From the NCBI GenBank assembly GCA_051453625.1, contig JBOZIK010000001.1:247173994-247237993 (forward strand): DNA of 64,000 nt, in the 5' to 3' direction. The position numbers and the translations under genes were made by a program. The notes beneath the pieces are model-generated. The model did no database searches. It was not told the origin of the DNA and saw only the letters and a program-made list of their open reading frames with translations. The stretch's first letter is position 1; every line of letters starts with the position of its first letter. Shown one piece after another: positions 1 to 11,389 of the stretch. The DNA comes from Welwitschia mirabilis. Taxonomy: Eukaryota; Gnetophyta; Gnetopsida; Welwitschiales.

Positions 1-215
1 TAAATGAAGTAGTGAAATGTAATAATCCATAGATTATTAAATGAAGTAGTGGGATTAATTTATTAAACCATGGATTACCAAATGAGGCAACGGTCTCCAT
101 AGATTACCAAATTAGGCAGTAGAGTAAGAGAATATATGATAAATATTATGAGAAATCCATAGGTCACCAAATGAGGTAATGTATCCCATAGATCACTGAG
201 TGAGGTAAGGATGAA
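1..215. repeat. Degenerate ~30-bp minisatellite
   Basis: A core close to CCATAGATTACCAAATGAGG recurs with substitutions at about 27, 68, 97, 157 and 186, and a partial copy opens the window. The spacings are 41, 29, 60 and 29 bases, so most copies are phased on about 30 bases. The array probably continues to the left of the window. I see no coding potential in it. Confidence 0.7.
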
Positions 216-1437
216 AATTGAAAAATATATATATGATGAAAAATTTATTTAAAAAATAGTTATTTCTCCTATCATTTCCATAAGATAATCATTTAAAATA
301 TTTGAAATGATCATTGTTTCTTGGAAATTCTCTATTCTTATCTTATCAAATTGTTAGACTTGGAATCTTTAAATCTTAATCTTTCCTTACCTAGATCACA
401 CTGGTAGCTATGAAATTTTATATTTTTTACTCCATATTACTTGTGTAAATAGGTGGTAAACCTAGAACTTGAATGTCAAGGAGGGTACAAATAAATGTAA
501 ATTATCTTTCTAGTTTATATTAAAATATTTATCTTAAAGTAAAATATGTAGTTTTAATGTGTCTTTTGAAATTTTAGTGATGTATTTATTATGGTCTTGT
601 GAATACTTTTCAAACTAAATTATGTGTATTTTTCATTAAAAATTATTAAAATTAGCAAAATATTTTATCTCTTCAAATTACTCTACTTCTGATATCTTAC
701 AACTTGTATCTATTTCTTTTCTATAGAGATAACTAAGTAATTGACACTTAAAAAATTATAGTTGCACTTAAAAATTATTTCTTATAATTACTTAAAAATT
801 AAAAAACTCTTTTTATCTAACTTATACTTTAGTGATAAAAATAAAATAATTTTAACAACTCCATTCTTAACCAATCATTTCATAAATGAAAAATGTTAAT
901 ACTTTCTATTTCTAGTTCTACTAATAATCAAGTTCCTTATTTGAAGTTGAAGCATAAATCTTCCTTATATTCATTGAATTCTTTTTGTCAAATAATTTTT
1001 GGCATAGTGAGGACTTTCATAATTATAAAATCCTATTCTTTGAGAATATTTAGTTCCATTAACCAAAAAAAAGTAGTTCTTAGCCTATATTTAGTCTTAT
1101 TTCTATTCCAATTTTGCATTGTGTTAACTTTAGAGGATTCACCATTGACATCAATTCGATTTGACTAATTATGGTTAAAGAATTATTTCTTTATTTCTTG
1201 AAATTATCCTATTTCTTATAAAATTCTTTTCCTTTCTATAAATTACTTATTTTTATTTGAAGATTCTTCACTTATTCTTGCCTTCTTTAGAGATTATATA
1301 AATGACTTTGGTTAGAACAATTTTACTTTCCTTTGAATAGTAAAATGTAAACTAGATACTAAACTCTTAACTTCTTTAATTCTTGTAATTCAAGAACATA
1401 TTACATAAGTAGATAAGGAGGCTAAGAAGTTAACCTA
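216..1437. other. AT-rich spacer, no recognised feature
   Basis: No recognisable domain or LTR end is present. A 91-codon open stretch at 893-1168 has no family resemblance and is of a length expected by chance at this base composition. Confidence 0.5.
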
Positions 1438-2065
1438 AATTGTAATAGAATGTCACATTACTAACATGTCACCTTTAAATAGCCTTAGAATGATATAATA
1501 ATAATCCACATAGTCAAAGGGGTCAAAGTATTAAGAAAAATTATAAGAAGGTACTATACTATTTATATGGCATCTAAAAATAATATTAGAAAAATCTCAT
1601 ACTAACATATATAGTCTAAAACATTAAATACTCAAGTATAATTACAAGGAAGTGCCACATTACAAACATGGAATCTCGAAATAGTTTCAAATTATGTAGT
1701 GTAAACCTAAGTAGTGAAGTAGGTTAAAAACTTAATCAAAATTATAAAAAGACATCACACTACCAATATAAAACCTCTTCATTATTATTTAATTATACAA
1801 AATTTAAATAAGTAGTTAATAATATCAAATACTTCACTAGAATAATAAGAAAACATCACATTATTAGTTAGTCATACGTCCTCATCAAATAATGCAAAGA
1901 TGAAATAAATAGCTTAAGAGACTAGACTATCAAACTGAATCATAAGGAACATCACACTACTAAAATAAATATCCTAAGTAATCAAGAAGAGATGTAAACA
2001 AGACATAAGTAATTTATGAAATCAAATAACCAATCAAAAATTAATAGGGGCATTACACAATTTTC
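1438..2065. repeat. Tandem array, ~100-bp monomer, about 7 copies
   Basis: Each unit carries a landmark related to CATCACACTACTAACAT. It falls near 1452, 1550, 1652, 1751, 1852, 1948 and 2049, giving spacings of about 97-101 bases. Units often read AATTATAAGAA just before the landmark and CCTC or ATCC shortly after it. Copies have diverged strongly. The same landmark occurs in the 112-bp satellite at 40857-41495, although the periods differ. The array lies just upstream of a gypsy element; whether it belongs to that element's leader cannot be told. Confidence 0.7.
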
Positions 2066-2689
2066 ATGATGGTGACATCATCAAATTCATAATCCAAGTG
2101 GGATTCATCAATAGTAACTGCAAAGAATAAATAAATGTTTTCTTAAAGATCAAATATCTTTAAATAATTTTATTTATACATAGAATATATAAAATTTATC
2201 ATATTAACCATGTACTAAAGATGATATCTATTAGGTAATTTTAAATAATGGAAAACTATTATATTAATGAAATCTGTTAGTCTATAAAAAGTGGAATACT
2301 AGTAGCAATAATATCTAGATGATTCCTTAGTAGTACAAATATTAGTGAGTACTAAAATATTGTATGAATGCTTCCATTAATGATTTATAGTAGTAGACTA
2401 AAAATTTCAACAATGATTAGAGACTAGTCATTTAAATGTAAAGGCTTCATAGGAAATTATAAATAACAAACTAAACTCTATCCTTAGATCTCTTAATGTT
2501 CTATCATGAAAAGAGTCCATTTGAAAATTCTAGTCACAAGTTCAACAATCACGTCAAGCATAAAATGAAAAGATATAAAGTTTAGAGAAGATATCAACTT
2601 AATCCTCTAAAGAACAAGTGAGAGAGTAAGTGCAGTATCATATTCATAGCTCACCTTAAATACTAAAGATAATGTCATTGAAGATTAAG
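2066..2689. other. Unassigned DNA between tandem array and gypsy gag
   Basis: No LTR end or primer binding site (TGGTATCAGAG-like) is visible before the first gag homology. The 5' LTR of the following element is therefore missing or too degraded to see. Confidence 0.4.
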
Positions 2690-3345
2690 AAATGTAGAAA
2701 TATATGAGAAGGTTCAAATTTTCATATATGGTGATACTCCAGGATCTTGCAAAGAGCCATTAGAATGATTACAATATATTGAAAATCATTTCAAGGTAAA
2801 AAAAATTGAGAGTAGTAATTAATATGTAGTGCATAGAATTCATAAAAGAATTAAAATGCAATGAAAGATAACTAAGTGTCATAAAAAATGATTAGGTTAA
2901 GTGGATATAATTCATAAAATAATTCAAAAATTCTTTTGTTCTTGATTATTTCATCAAGGATTAGAAGGATGCATTTTAAGTACCTAAGATTAAGATGAAA
3001 GAATTATGTTAAACATTAAAAAGAATTCCAAAAGATAAAAAAAATTACAAAATTAGTAGGATCCAAAATAATTTACAACTGATGTTATTGATACTATTTT
3101 GACTCAACTAAGAAATCTCATTTACTTATTAAAATCTAAATCTCTATAGGAAACATATAGAAAGCCCTAATATTATATGGAGATAGATAAAAAACCTTTA
3201 ATGATAGCTCAAATAATAATAATAGTTAATTAATATCTATGATTATAAAACCCTTAACCTTAGCAATTATCCACTAGTTAAAATCATTTAGCACCAATTT
3301 GTTACTATTTCAAGAATAAGGATTATATAATTAAGCACTGCTCTA
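2690..3345 (+). pseudogene. gag: G1 gag remnant with zinc knuckle
   Basis: Gag is the nucleocapsid and capsid precursor that packages retrotransposon RNA in cytoplasmic particles. The frame running through about 2725-2800 reads like the start of a gypsy gag domain (a GDTPG stretch, then LQYIENHF). The C-terminal zinc knuckle is recognisable at 3300-3341 but damaged: the second Cys is Phe and the His-preceding Gly-Tyr region reads DYIIKHC. Stops occur every few codons. The start codon cannot be placed. The block at 3110-3290 matches the remnant at 46262-46380, which is independent support that it is a repeated family. Confidence 0.6.
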
Positions 3346-3989
3346 AGAAAAAGAAGGACATAAGTCCCAACTAGCTAACTACAATGTAAGGATAGCAAGA
3401 GGTAAAAAAAAACTATTATTTAACATAAAATAAATAGATTTTATGTAAAAATAATATTTTATAATTAGAATTAAAACATTTTGTAAAGTGTACCTATTGT
3501 ATTTCTCAAAGATTATGTTGCTTGTGATAATTTTTATTTATTATAATATAATAACTAATTTTTAAAATAAAATTGTTAGAAAAACAACTTACAGAGTAGA
3601 AGTTGAAAGGGGTAAATTAATCACATAATAGGTCACTATGCATGTTTGATTTTTATAATTAATGATTAATACATTATTAATAAACTTTATGTCTTTGATG
3701 TCAAAATGTATTACGCAATCCTACAACAATCATTTCTAGGAAAGTATGATGTTAAAGAATCATATAGAGAGGGAATCATACTTATTACACTCTATCTAAA
3801 GAATAAACTTTAGATAAAGAGTAAAGAAGAAAACAAATCCTATTCATGATGAATAGAGAAATTAAAAAAGGTACAAAGATAATTATTTTATATCATAGTA
3901 ATGAAAGAATAAGGGGTATATTTGCTTGCTAAGTTATATGAATTTCAAGAAATATTTAAGGATAATCTTGGATAACCAACAAATAATAG

Positions 3990-4700
3990 AATGAAATATG
4001 AAATTGAACTTGTACTAAGAGCACAACCTCTTTCATGATCACCATACAAGTTTTTAGTCATTAAACTTAGAGAGATAAAATTGAAAATTTAATAGTTCAT
4101 AAATAAAGTTAAAATTGAGCATAGTGTATTATCTTAGAAATCCCTAGTTTTATTTCTTAAGAAGAAAGATGGACTTGTTAGGATTTGCATTAATTAGTAC
4201 TAGTTAAGCAGGGTAATAATAAAGAATAAATATCATATAACTTAAATTATTAATATTTTCTATCAACTATAGGAAGCAATTATTTTAGCAAAATTGATTT
4301 AAATTTAAGCTATTATTAAATTTGTATCAAAGTAGAAGGTGTTTCTAAAATGGCATTTAGATCAGATACAATGACTTTGGATTCATGGTTATGCCTTTTA
4401 GTTTTACAAATTCTCTTGCTACATTTGTGATACTAATTAATAACATTTTTCATCCTTATTTAGGTTAATTTATTATTACATTTATAAATAATATTTTAGT
4501 TTATTTCAAAAGGATGGAAGGCCATGTTAATCATTTATCCTAGTTTTCCCATTGCTTAAAGAAAATGTCTTAATAGCCAAGTTAAGTAAATGAAAATTCT
4601 TTAAAAAGTCAGTTCCTTACTTGAGATATGTCATATCTAAAGAAGGTTTAAAAACTAATTCTAAAAAGGTATAAACTTTAATGGAATGACCTGAATTAAA
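3990..4700 (+). pseudogene. pol: G1 reverse transcriptase remnant
   Basis: Reverse transcriptase copies element RNA into DNA. The lead-in motif reads YEIELV near 4000. The fingers motif KKKDG lies near 4160, followed by RICIN (family RLCVDYR). A FTNSLATF-type stretch corresponds to the family's GLTNAPATF. The catalytic box F/Y-V-D-D is FINN at 4481-4492, so both catalytic Asp codons have become Asn. The domain ends with a YVISKEGLK stretch near 4630-4655 (family GHVISxEG). Stops and small shifts are frequent. This is certainly an RT remnant and certainly inactive. Confidence 0.85.
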
Positions 4701-4829
4701 AATGCCCATAGAAGTAAAACATGTTCTTCATCTTAAAGGATTTTACATAGGTTTCATATACAATTTCTTAAAAATTACAAGCACAGTGACAAATTTAACT
4801 AAAGATAAAGTTCCATTTTATTTTGATGA

Positions 4830-5265
4830 TATGTGTAAATAAAATATTCTATAGATTAAAATTTCATTGATCACAGTCCTAGTCTTAAAGATTCTAAAGA
4901 TAAATAGAAGTTTTTAGTAGTAATGGATACTTGTGAAGAAGGAATATATGTAGATTTAATGCAAGAAATATGAGTAATTATCTATAAATCACACAAATTA
5001 AATAAGAATCTAATGGATAATCTGAATATGATAGATATTATTCATGCATTAAAAGTGTAAAGGAATTATCTTTTGAAAAGTAAAGTTCAAATAAAGACTA
5101 ACCACAAATGTTTATAATTATTGAAGAAATAGCCTCTTCTAAATATGAGACAATGAATATGGATGGAATTATTAGTGGGATTATACTTTAATCTTAAATT
5201 CACACCTTTCAAAGAGAATAAAGTAGTAGATGCTCTTAGTTGCATGTCGTCCTACATGATGATTG
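4830..5265 (+). pseudogene. pol: G1 RNase H remnant
   Basis: RNase H removes the RNA strand of the hybrid during reverse transcription. The recognisable part is the C-terminal end: NMRQ followed by WMELL near 5140-5175, then FKENKVVDALSCM near 5210-5245, matching the family's RWMELL and KGKENKVADALSRR. An earlier stretch near 4920-5040 corresponds to the DAS and YxSKKL region but is badly eroded. It directly follows the RT domain, as expected for gypsy pol. Confidence 0.7.
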
Positions 5266-5399
5266 TAAGATAAGGTATACAAAAAAAATTGGAATAAACT
5301 TATGAATAGAAAATAAGTATCTCTTTTTAACTTAATTCAAACAGGGTTTTGAAAAGAAGAAATTGAGTTTATATCCCCACTAAACCTTGGTGTCCTTAA

Positions 5400-6060
5400 G
5401 TACTTAGAAAAGGATATGAAATTACATACAAAGGCATCCATGTTTTATAAAAACATATATCACTTTAATAAAATGGTATTAATGGTTAGGAATGAAGTTA
5501 TAAGCTAAGGAATTTAGTAAAGAATTCCTAATATGTCCGTAATTAAATTAGAATAGCAAAAGTCAATTAGATTTCTAAAACCCTTGGGGTACCATTCTAG
5601 AAATTAGAGGAAATTACTATAGATTTTATTATATGTTTTCCAAAGACTATTAAACAACATGATGTTATATTTATATGTGTGAATGGACTCATCAAGGTGT
5701 TATATTTCATCTTAATAAAGACAATTATTACTACATAGGAAATTGCAATTCATTCTATAAGGGAAGCATTTTGTTTATGTAGACCTAAAATTTGCATCAA
5801 ATGTTTACTAAGAATTCTTTAAACAATTAGATACTCAAGTTATTTTGAGTATAACTTTTCATCTAGAAAGAGATGAATAGAAAAAATGAGCAAATTATAA
5901 GTTTGAAAACATCTTGAGAAGTTATGTGGTAGGTAAACTAGGAAAATGGGAGGATTATATTCGTCTAGTATAATTCACTTATAATCAAGGATACCTAGCC
6001 TCAATTAAATGTTTTTCATATAAATAAATGTATGTAAAAAACTTTACAACATCATAACAT
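5400..6060 (+). pseudogene. pol: G1 integrase core remnant
   Basis: Integrase inserts the cDNA into the host genome. An N-terminal stretch at 5410-5480 resembles the family's YPxMKxD region. The core includes LKFASNVYQEFF-like sequence with a stop at the Gln (about 5785-5825), followed by TQVILSITFHLERDE, which matches the family's TxLxFSTAFHPQTDGQ. A FTYNQGYLASIKCF stretch near 5970-6015 corresponds to AYNNSxQxSI. Many stops are present. Location after RNase H confirms the gypsy domain order. Confidence 0.75.
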
Positions 6061-6179
6061 GGTCAAATTGAGCATAAATATGTAAAAAATGGAAAAATAA
6101 ATTCAAATAATAAAAGAAATAATTAAGAAAGTGCAAAAACAATTATAAGGGACACAAGATAGATGTAATAAGTCCTTTA

Positions 6180-6420
6180 ATTAAAATAATTTTTATCATA
6201 CTTTTTAAGATAACCCAAAATTGCTATGAATTAAGCCTAAATGGATATTCTTGAAGTTGGGATAATATGATAAATTAGCATGTTGATTTTATGGACCTTT
6301 TCATATTATCAAAAGAAGAGGATTAATTGGCATAAAAACTTAATATTCTAGAAGAATGACCTTGTGTTCATTGAATACTTCATGTTACTCTTCTTAAACC
6401 ATATTACTCAAGAAAATTTA
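6180..6420 (+). pseudogene. pol: G1 integrase C-terminal region
   Basis: The stretch reads like the region between the integrase core and the chromodomain: a KLGxYDKLA-like segment near 6250-6275, then GPFHIIKRRG near 6293-6320, and a VHxxYFMLLFLN end near 6365-6400 matching the family's VHxVFHVSxLKKY. A chromodomain beyond this cannot be read with confidence. The polypurine tract follows about 330 bases later. Confidence 0.55.
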
Positions 6421-6750
6421 GTGACTATATTTTGAATTAAAAGAAATTTTTGATATGATATAACATTACTTTTATGATTGAATTGACTATCATTAAAAAG
6501 TAATAAGAAAAGAAACTAATAAGAAAAATAATAAAAGAAGTTTTAAGTGAATGATCTTACTATGATTAATATAGTTGAAAAAATAAACAATTTATGAAGT
6601 AGAATTATCTATATTTATTTATAAATAAAAATTAATAAACTCTTAATTAATGTAGAAGAATGTAATGAGGATGAAGAATTTAAAGCTCAACAAACCTATA
6701 AATAAAACAATTTCATGGAAGAATAGTAATTTAAGGATAAATAGAAAGCT

Positions 6751-6764
6751 TAAGAGGGGGAGTT
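6751..6764 (+). other. G1 polypurine tract
   Basis: The run TAAGAGGGGGAG directly precedes the inferred 3' LTR. The corresponding position in the related element at 46525-46537 reads TAATAAGGGAAG. This primes plus-strand DNA synthesis in LTR elements. Confidence 0.7.
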
Positions 6765-7200
6765 TTTAACAATTCCAAAACCTTTTTTTATGAATTATCA
6801 TCTATTACACTAGCTTTATTATTCATTAAATAAATTATTAAATATTATAGTAACCATTTAAGGGATAAAACACTTGCAAAATAATTATTTTTAAGGGCCA
6901 TGTTAGGTATTTGGAAAAGCAAACACAATGAATGTGACTTTCATAAGAGAATACTAAATTAATGATTAGCTAGCTTGATACACTAGTAATATTACAAACT
7001 AGATCTTGAAGGAAACATTACTTAGCTAATTATTTTACCAAGACCTTCTATTTATCATTTATGGAAACTTGGTTCTCTTTTTGGTATATTATGTAATAAA
7101 TATAAGTACTATATTTTTTCAATCTATAATAATTTCATTCTTTTTAATAATTATATAACTATTTATCAATTTTTTGATTTACAAAATAATATTCACATTT
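6765..7200 (+). repeat. G1 3' LTR (right end uncertain)
   Basis: The LTR starts TTTAACAATTCCAAAA, aligned with TATAACATTTTCAAAA at 46538 and TGTAACATTTTC at 39858. Homology to those LTRs fades after the first 35 bases, with scattered similar blocks further on (for example ATAAAACACTTGC against ATATAACCCTTGC). The end near 7200 is inferred from LTR length in the related element (about 480-490 bp). Confidence 0.45.
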
Positions 7201-9460
7201 ACTATTAAGATGTTTTTACTTTGAATTATTATAAAAGAAATTGAGAAGGTCATAATTATATCATTCTTATTCTTGACCTCCATAAGCTAAATAAATTCTT
7301 CTAAGAGTGATACATACCTAATAAGTGAAGCTCTTAAATCTTTTAAATCTAATTATAACTTTTCTTCCATTTTTTTCTTTAAAAAGTTTTTGTTTTTGAA
7401 TTTTTATATCTTGTTTATCTTGACTTTTTCTGTGTCACACCTATGCTAAGCATTTTATTTGGATGTAAAGAATCTGTTAACTAAACTTCTAAAAGCAAAG
7501 TAAACTAGACAAATCTATTAACATGAATAATTCATAATATGTCGTGAACACATAGAGTAGGAGAAACATATCATAATTTATTTTTTAACTACCTAATTAA
7601 GCATAGTATATGTTATTTTGACATATTATTTAGCATCAACAAATGTATAAGCAAGGAGCAGCTTAAGTGAAAAATCATGTACGTTAATTTAATAGGTTGA
7701 GAAAACTAATTAGGTTCAATGATAATGGAAAATCACTAGAGAAAACTCTTAATATAACTAGGATTAAAAAAGGTAAGGCTGTGATGATTGATTTGTAAGA
7801 TGCTAACTAAGGCCTATCATTATGGTATAAGTATATATAAACTTCTTTAGGACAGATGATTTTTAGATGTCAAATAATTTTCAATTTAAAGAAAATTCTT
7901 AGGATTGTACTCCTTGAAACTAAAACTATAAGAATATAACTGAGATGGTATCTAAATTTTAGCTTTTGGATTTATCATGCAAGTATTTAGCTTTGGCATT
8001 TTTCATAGACAGTGAAGAGAGAAATTTTTTCTATTCTTATTAAAAGTGTTTGTAAAGGCATTAAAAAATCTTACTTATAATATTCTCTATTAATTTATTT
8101 CCATAACAATAGGGATTTTCTTAATGTTATTTATGGTGACCTTGTCTCTAACCATGAGTTTAAAATAAGCTTCTTGTCAATCACATATTTTATTTTTCCA
8201 AATAAATAGAAGCAAGTAGATCTATGAATAAGATGAGATAAGTGTTTTATCTAAATAGTTAATTTTGATGGCTAATTTTGGCATACGAAGTCTATAGTTA
8301 TAATTTAACTTAAATTTATAGGTCATGGGTATTAAAATTTTGGATTTTCTTTTAACTTAAATTTATCTAATCAATGTCTATTCAAGTTTAACATGTAATT
8401 AATTAAAGTCCTAAAAATGATTTAGTGGTCATGATTGAGGGTTCATGTTTAGTAGCTATAAATTTGGTTATAGAATTCAACATTAGAAAGTGTAGAATAA
8501 AATAGCCTAAAAAACTAGTTAAATTACAATCATTTAGTTTTATTATTATTTTTACCATTTTTATTAGGAAAGTTTCAACTAATTTCTTAAAACTTAACCA
8601 CCTTCATCATATTCTAAAATAACTTTATAAATTTATCCATTCAAAAAAGTATCTTTTGCATAAATTTATTTCATTTATTTAAAAGCTAGTAAAACACTAT
8701 GAATTTTGAGATCTCTTTTTCTAATTTATATTTTATCTAAAGGAATATTTGTTTAAACATGTACTCATAGCTAGTATTGGAAAATTTATTTATGATTTCA
8801 AAGCAATGAGATATCACAATAGAGATTGCATGATTTTGTTAAGAAAATATTTAAATGTATGAACTCTAAAATGACCAAAGTATAATGCAATAATTTGAGA
8901 TGTAGTAATTTAGACAATTGATAAAAAGTATAGGGAATTACATTATCATGAAAAGAGAATACTATAGTAATGATTATAAGAGTGAACAAAAATTGAACCT
9001 ATCAATGTTTATTTAATCATTAGAAACTATTATGTGATTGAAGGCACTCTTTTCTACTATTTTTTTAAAGCTAAAAGATTTTTTCATTTTTTATTTTTCG
9101 AGAATCAAACTCATATCCATAAATTTTTTGGAATACTCCTCTACTATTATAATGTTTCTTCAAAAACATACTCCTTTGTCTTCTTCCAAGGAAGTACCAT
9201 TTGAATTCTTAAGTGCAAATATAATTCCCTTTTATGAATGAATAACAACTCAAATTACTTACATGTTTTGGAAAATACTAAGTACTTATCATTATTTATT
9301 TTGTTAAATAAACTAAAAATTAAGTGCAATTATAGTTATTACAGACATCAAACTTTATGCTTATATGGTCTAATAGCTTAGTATCTCTTATTGAGTCCTT
9401 AATTACATTTAAAGTACATAATTTTTCATTTTCACCATGTTTTTAATGTAGATAAAGTTA
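7201..9460. other. AT-rich spacer, no supported feature
   Basis: No LTR or clear pol domain is present. A stretch near 7850-8150 has a faint resemblance to the endonuclease-RT start of a plant LINE, but not enough to call. Short open frames at 8798-8989 and 9038-9241 have no recognisable motif. Confidence 0.4.
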
Positions 9461-9957
9461 TGTAGGTTAAATGAAGATAATATTATTTTTATGAAATTGG
9501 TTGTAAAATCCCAATAATCTTCCTCAGCTCCTTTTTTTATCTAGTCAATTATCATCTGTTTATTCTGCATGTTTATTCTCCACATCTTATTTTTTACAAG
9601 ACCTTATGAGCTATGTTCCATCAATTATGATATTTTTCTTAATTTTGTGTAAACTAGTTCACCCTCTTACTTTTTTAAAAAAAGACCTTAAGCTAGAATA
9701 AGAAAAAAAAGAACTTTTTGCTGAATCTCAAGCTCTATCTTTCTAAATTCTACTAAACTTTAAACTTTGTATTTCTATAATTTTCTTTTGAAACTAAGCT
9801 ATAATAAGAAAAAGTTCTTGCTATAGTTTTTCTTATTTTTTCTAGGGAATATCTATTTTAGTCTCTCTCTTTTACTATATATTATTATCTATAATTCTTA
9901 TTTATTCTTAGATATAAAATTCATGTTGTTGGAAAAAATAAAAACTAAAGCTTAACA
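9461..9957 (+). repeat. C1 5' LTR
   Basis: It begins TGTAGGTTAA and ends CTTAACA. It aligns over its whole length with 13891-14401, including shared blocks around the CTCAAGCTCT region (about 9728 and 14187) and the terminal AAAAACTAAA. The gap-free match of the first ten bases to TTTCGATTAA at 13891 fixes the start. Confidence 0.85.
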
Positions 9958-9960
9958 AAT

Positions 9961-9976
9961 TGGTATTAGAGATAGG
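9961..9976 (+). other. C1 primer binding site
   Basis: TGGTATTAGAGATAGG lies three bases after the LTR end. It matches the TGGTATCAGAGC form complementary to the 3' end of initiator methionine tRNA, used by many plant copia and gypsy elements, with a C-to-T change. Confidence 0.8.
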
Positions 9977-10028
9977 TTCTTTTTCACAATACATTTTTAT
10001 TATTCATTTTTGTTCTACAGAGGTAATC

Positions 10029-10760
10029 ATGACTAGATCTTTAAAAATCAATGTTAAGAAATTTAATGGTTTCCACTACGAACTTTGAAAAAGAAAAATT
10101 AAATATATTCTTATTGAAGAATACCAACTATTAGCAATTAAAGAAATCAAGCCTAATAAAATGGTTGATTAAGATTAAAATAAATTAGATTTAAAATTTA
10201 TAAGTACAATTGTTTTATGTCTTTCTAATTTAGTTTTGATGAATGTTTCTAAAGTTTCTATAAATAAAGAGTTTTTGGATAAATTACAAGTAGTATGTTA
10301 GAATAAATATTTTTAAAATAAGCATTTTATGAAGAAATAGTTACATGAACTAAAAATATTTGAAGATATGCTCATGATAGATCACTTAAATCCATTTTCA
10401 ATAATCATCAGTCAATTAGAGTTTATTAGATGAAGATGGGTGAGAAAGATCAATGAATTATGCTCCTTATTAGAATCTTGAGTAATATTTATGATTAGTA
10501 TAAGTAATACACCCATCAGTTATATGTTCAAACATGTTGTTGTGTGTTTCTTCTAAGTAATTTCATATAAAAATATCTAACCCTTCACAACATGATGTAG
10601 TTCTTAGTAAATCTCTTTGAATCCAAGGTTTGAAAGAAGACCTTGATTTAGACCTAGATTCCAAAACTTTATTAAGAGATCTCTTAAGTGTTAGAGCCAT
10701 GATAAAGTCAGTCATATTAAAAAGGAGTATAAAGTTTCTTCTAGAAGGAGAAAAGAAATT
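10029..10760 (+). pseudogene. gag: C1 gag remnant
   Basis: The ATG at 10029 opens MTRSLKINVKKFNGFHYE, matching the copia gag start in which a KFNGxNYxxW segment follows the initiator by about ten residues; the Trp is lost. A later stretch near 10340-10430 matches the conserved LxxLKxxEDMxxxDHLNxF segment. The zinc knuckle at 10689-10730 reads C, stop, S, H, then DKVSHIKKEY, so only the first Cys and the His of the C-x2-C-x4-H-x4-C pattern survive. Several in-frame stops replace Gln or Trp codons. Confidence 0.8.
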
Positions 10761-10839
10761 AAAAAATATGTACCACAAAGTGATAAAGCTTCTTTTAGCA
10801 AAGATGAAGATTTATATGTTGTGACTTCATCTAATGATT

Positions 10840-11130
10840 TAGACAATTATTCTTGGTATCTTGATTCAGGTGCTTCTTATCATATACATCACACTTAGAT
10901 TAATTTAGTAAATATACTACATGTGATCTTATTACATTTAGATTAAGAAATAATGATAGATGTAAATCTATTGGCTATGAAAGAGTCAACACTCAATTTA
11001 GTAGTAAACTATCAAAACAATTCTGAATGCATGTTATGTTCCGACACTGATTAAAAGTCTCCTATCTTTTAGTGAATTGGATGATGTAGGTTTAAAAATA
11101 ACTTTTGAAGTGGAAGATGTATAATTAAAT
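10840..11130 (+). pseudogene. pol: C1 aspartic protease remnant
   Basis: The protease cleaves the Gag-Pol polyprotein. The active-site motif WYLDSGASYH is intact at 10854-10883, with the catalytic Asp at 10863-10865. Downstream sequence carries a GRCIIKSDKT-like stretch near 11110-11140, comparable to the flap and C-terminal part, interrupted by stops. It sits between gag and integrase, as in all copia elements. Confidence 0.8.
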
Positions 11131-11389
11131 CTGATAAGACTTTATTGGCCATAGATTTCAAATCTCACAAATTATGTAAATTATAGATAGAGATAGTAAA
11201 ATAGGAATTCATTACCAATCTATATTCAAGCATTAAATTATGACATAAAAGGATGTGATATTTTAGAAAAAAACAGCTAAAAAAATATTCATAACAAAGG
11301 TGAACTTGAGGTTTCTATAACTGCTTTGGATTTCTATCATTAGTATTTATTTGGTAAACATAAATACACTTCTTTTCAAAGAAGTAATG

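Larger units (their letters stand above)
2690..7200 (+). mobile_element. G1: degenerate Ty3/gypsy element, 5' LTR not found
   Basis: The gag, RT, RNase H and integrase remnants lie in canonical gypsy order (integrase last), followed by a polypurine tract and the start of a 3' LTR. All domains carry many stops. The protease, expected at about 3350-3990, is not recognisable. RT and integrase sequence, plus a C-terminal region ending in a VFHVS-like stretch, place it with the chromodomain-type gypsy elements (Tekay/Reina/CRM group); the exact lineage is not decided. Its gag and pre-LTR region match the remnant at 46262-46537, so G1 and the element at 39858-47028 are one family. The right end is approximate. 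Confidence 0.8.

Noticed and set aside
893-1168. 91-codon plus-strand open frame
   Set aside because: Hydrophobic and low-complexity, with no recognisable motif or neighbour. At this base composition dozens of frames of 60-90 codons are expected by chance in the window.
1438-2065. Regular repeats considered as a CRISPR array
   Set aside because: The units are diverged along their whole length with no unique spacers of fixed size, in a plant nuclear context. This is a tandem satellite.
7850-8150. Possible LINE endonuclease remnant
   Set aside because: Only a loose similarity to a GDFN-type stretch (YGDL) across several frames. No RT domain or poly-A tail nearby.
10563-10824. Overlapping open frames on both strands
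   Set aside because: The plus-strand 64-codon frame is out of frame with the gag zinc knuckle, and the minus one is its shadow. Neither has independent support.
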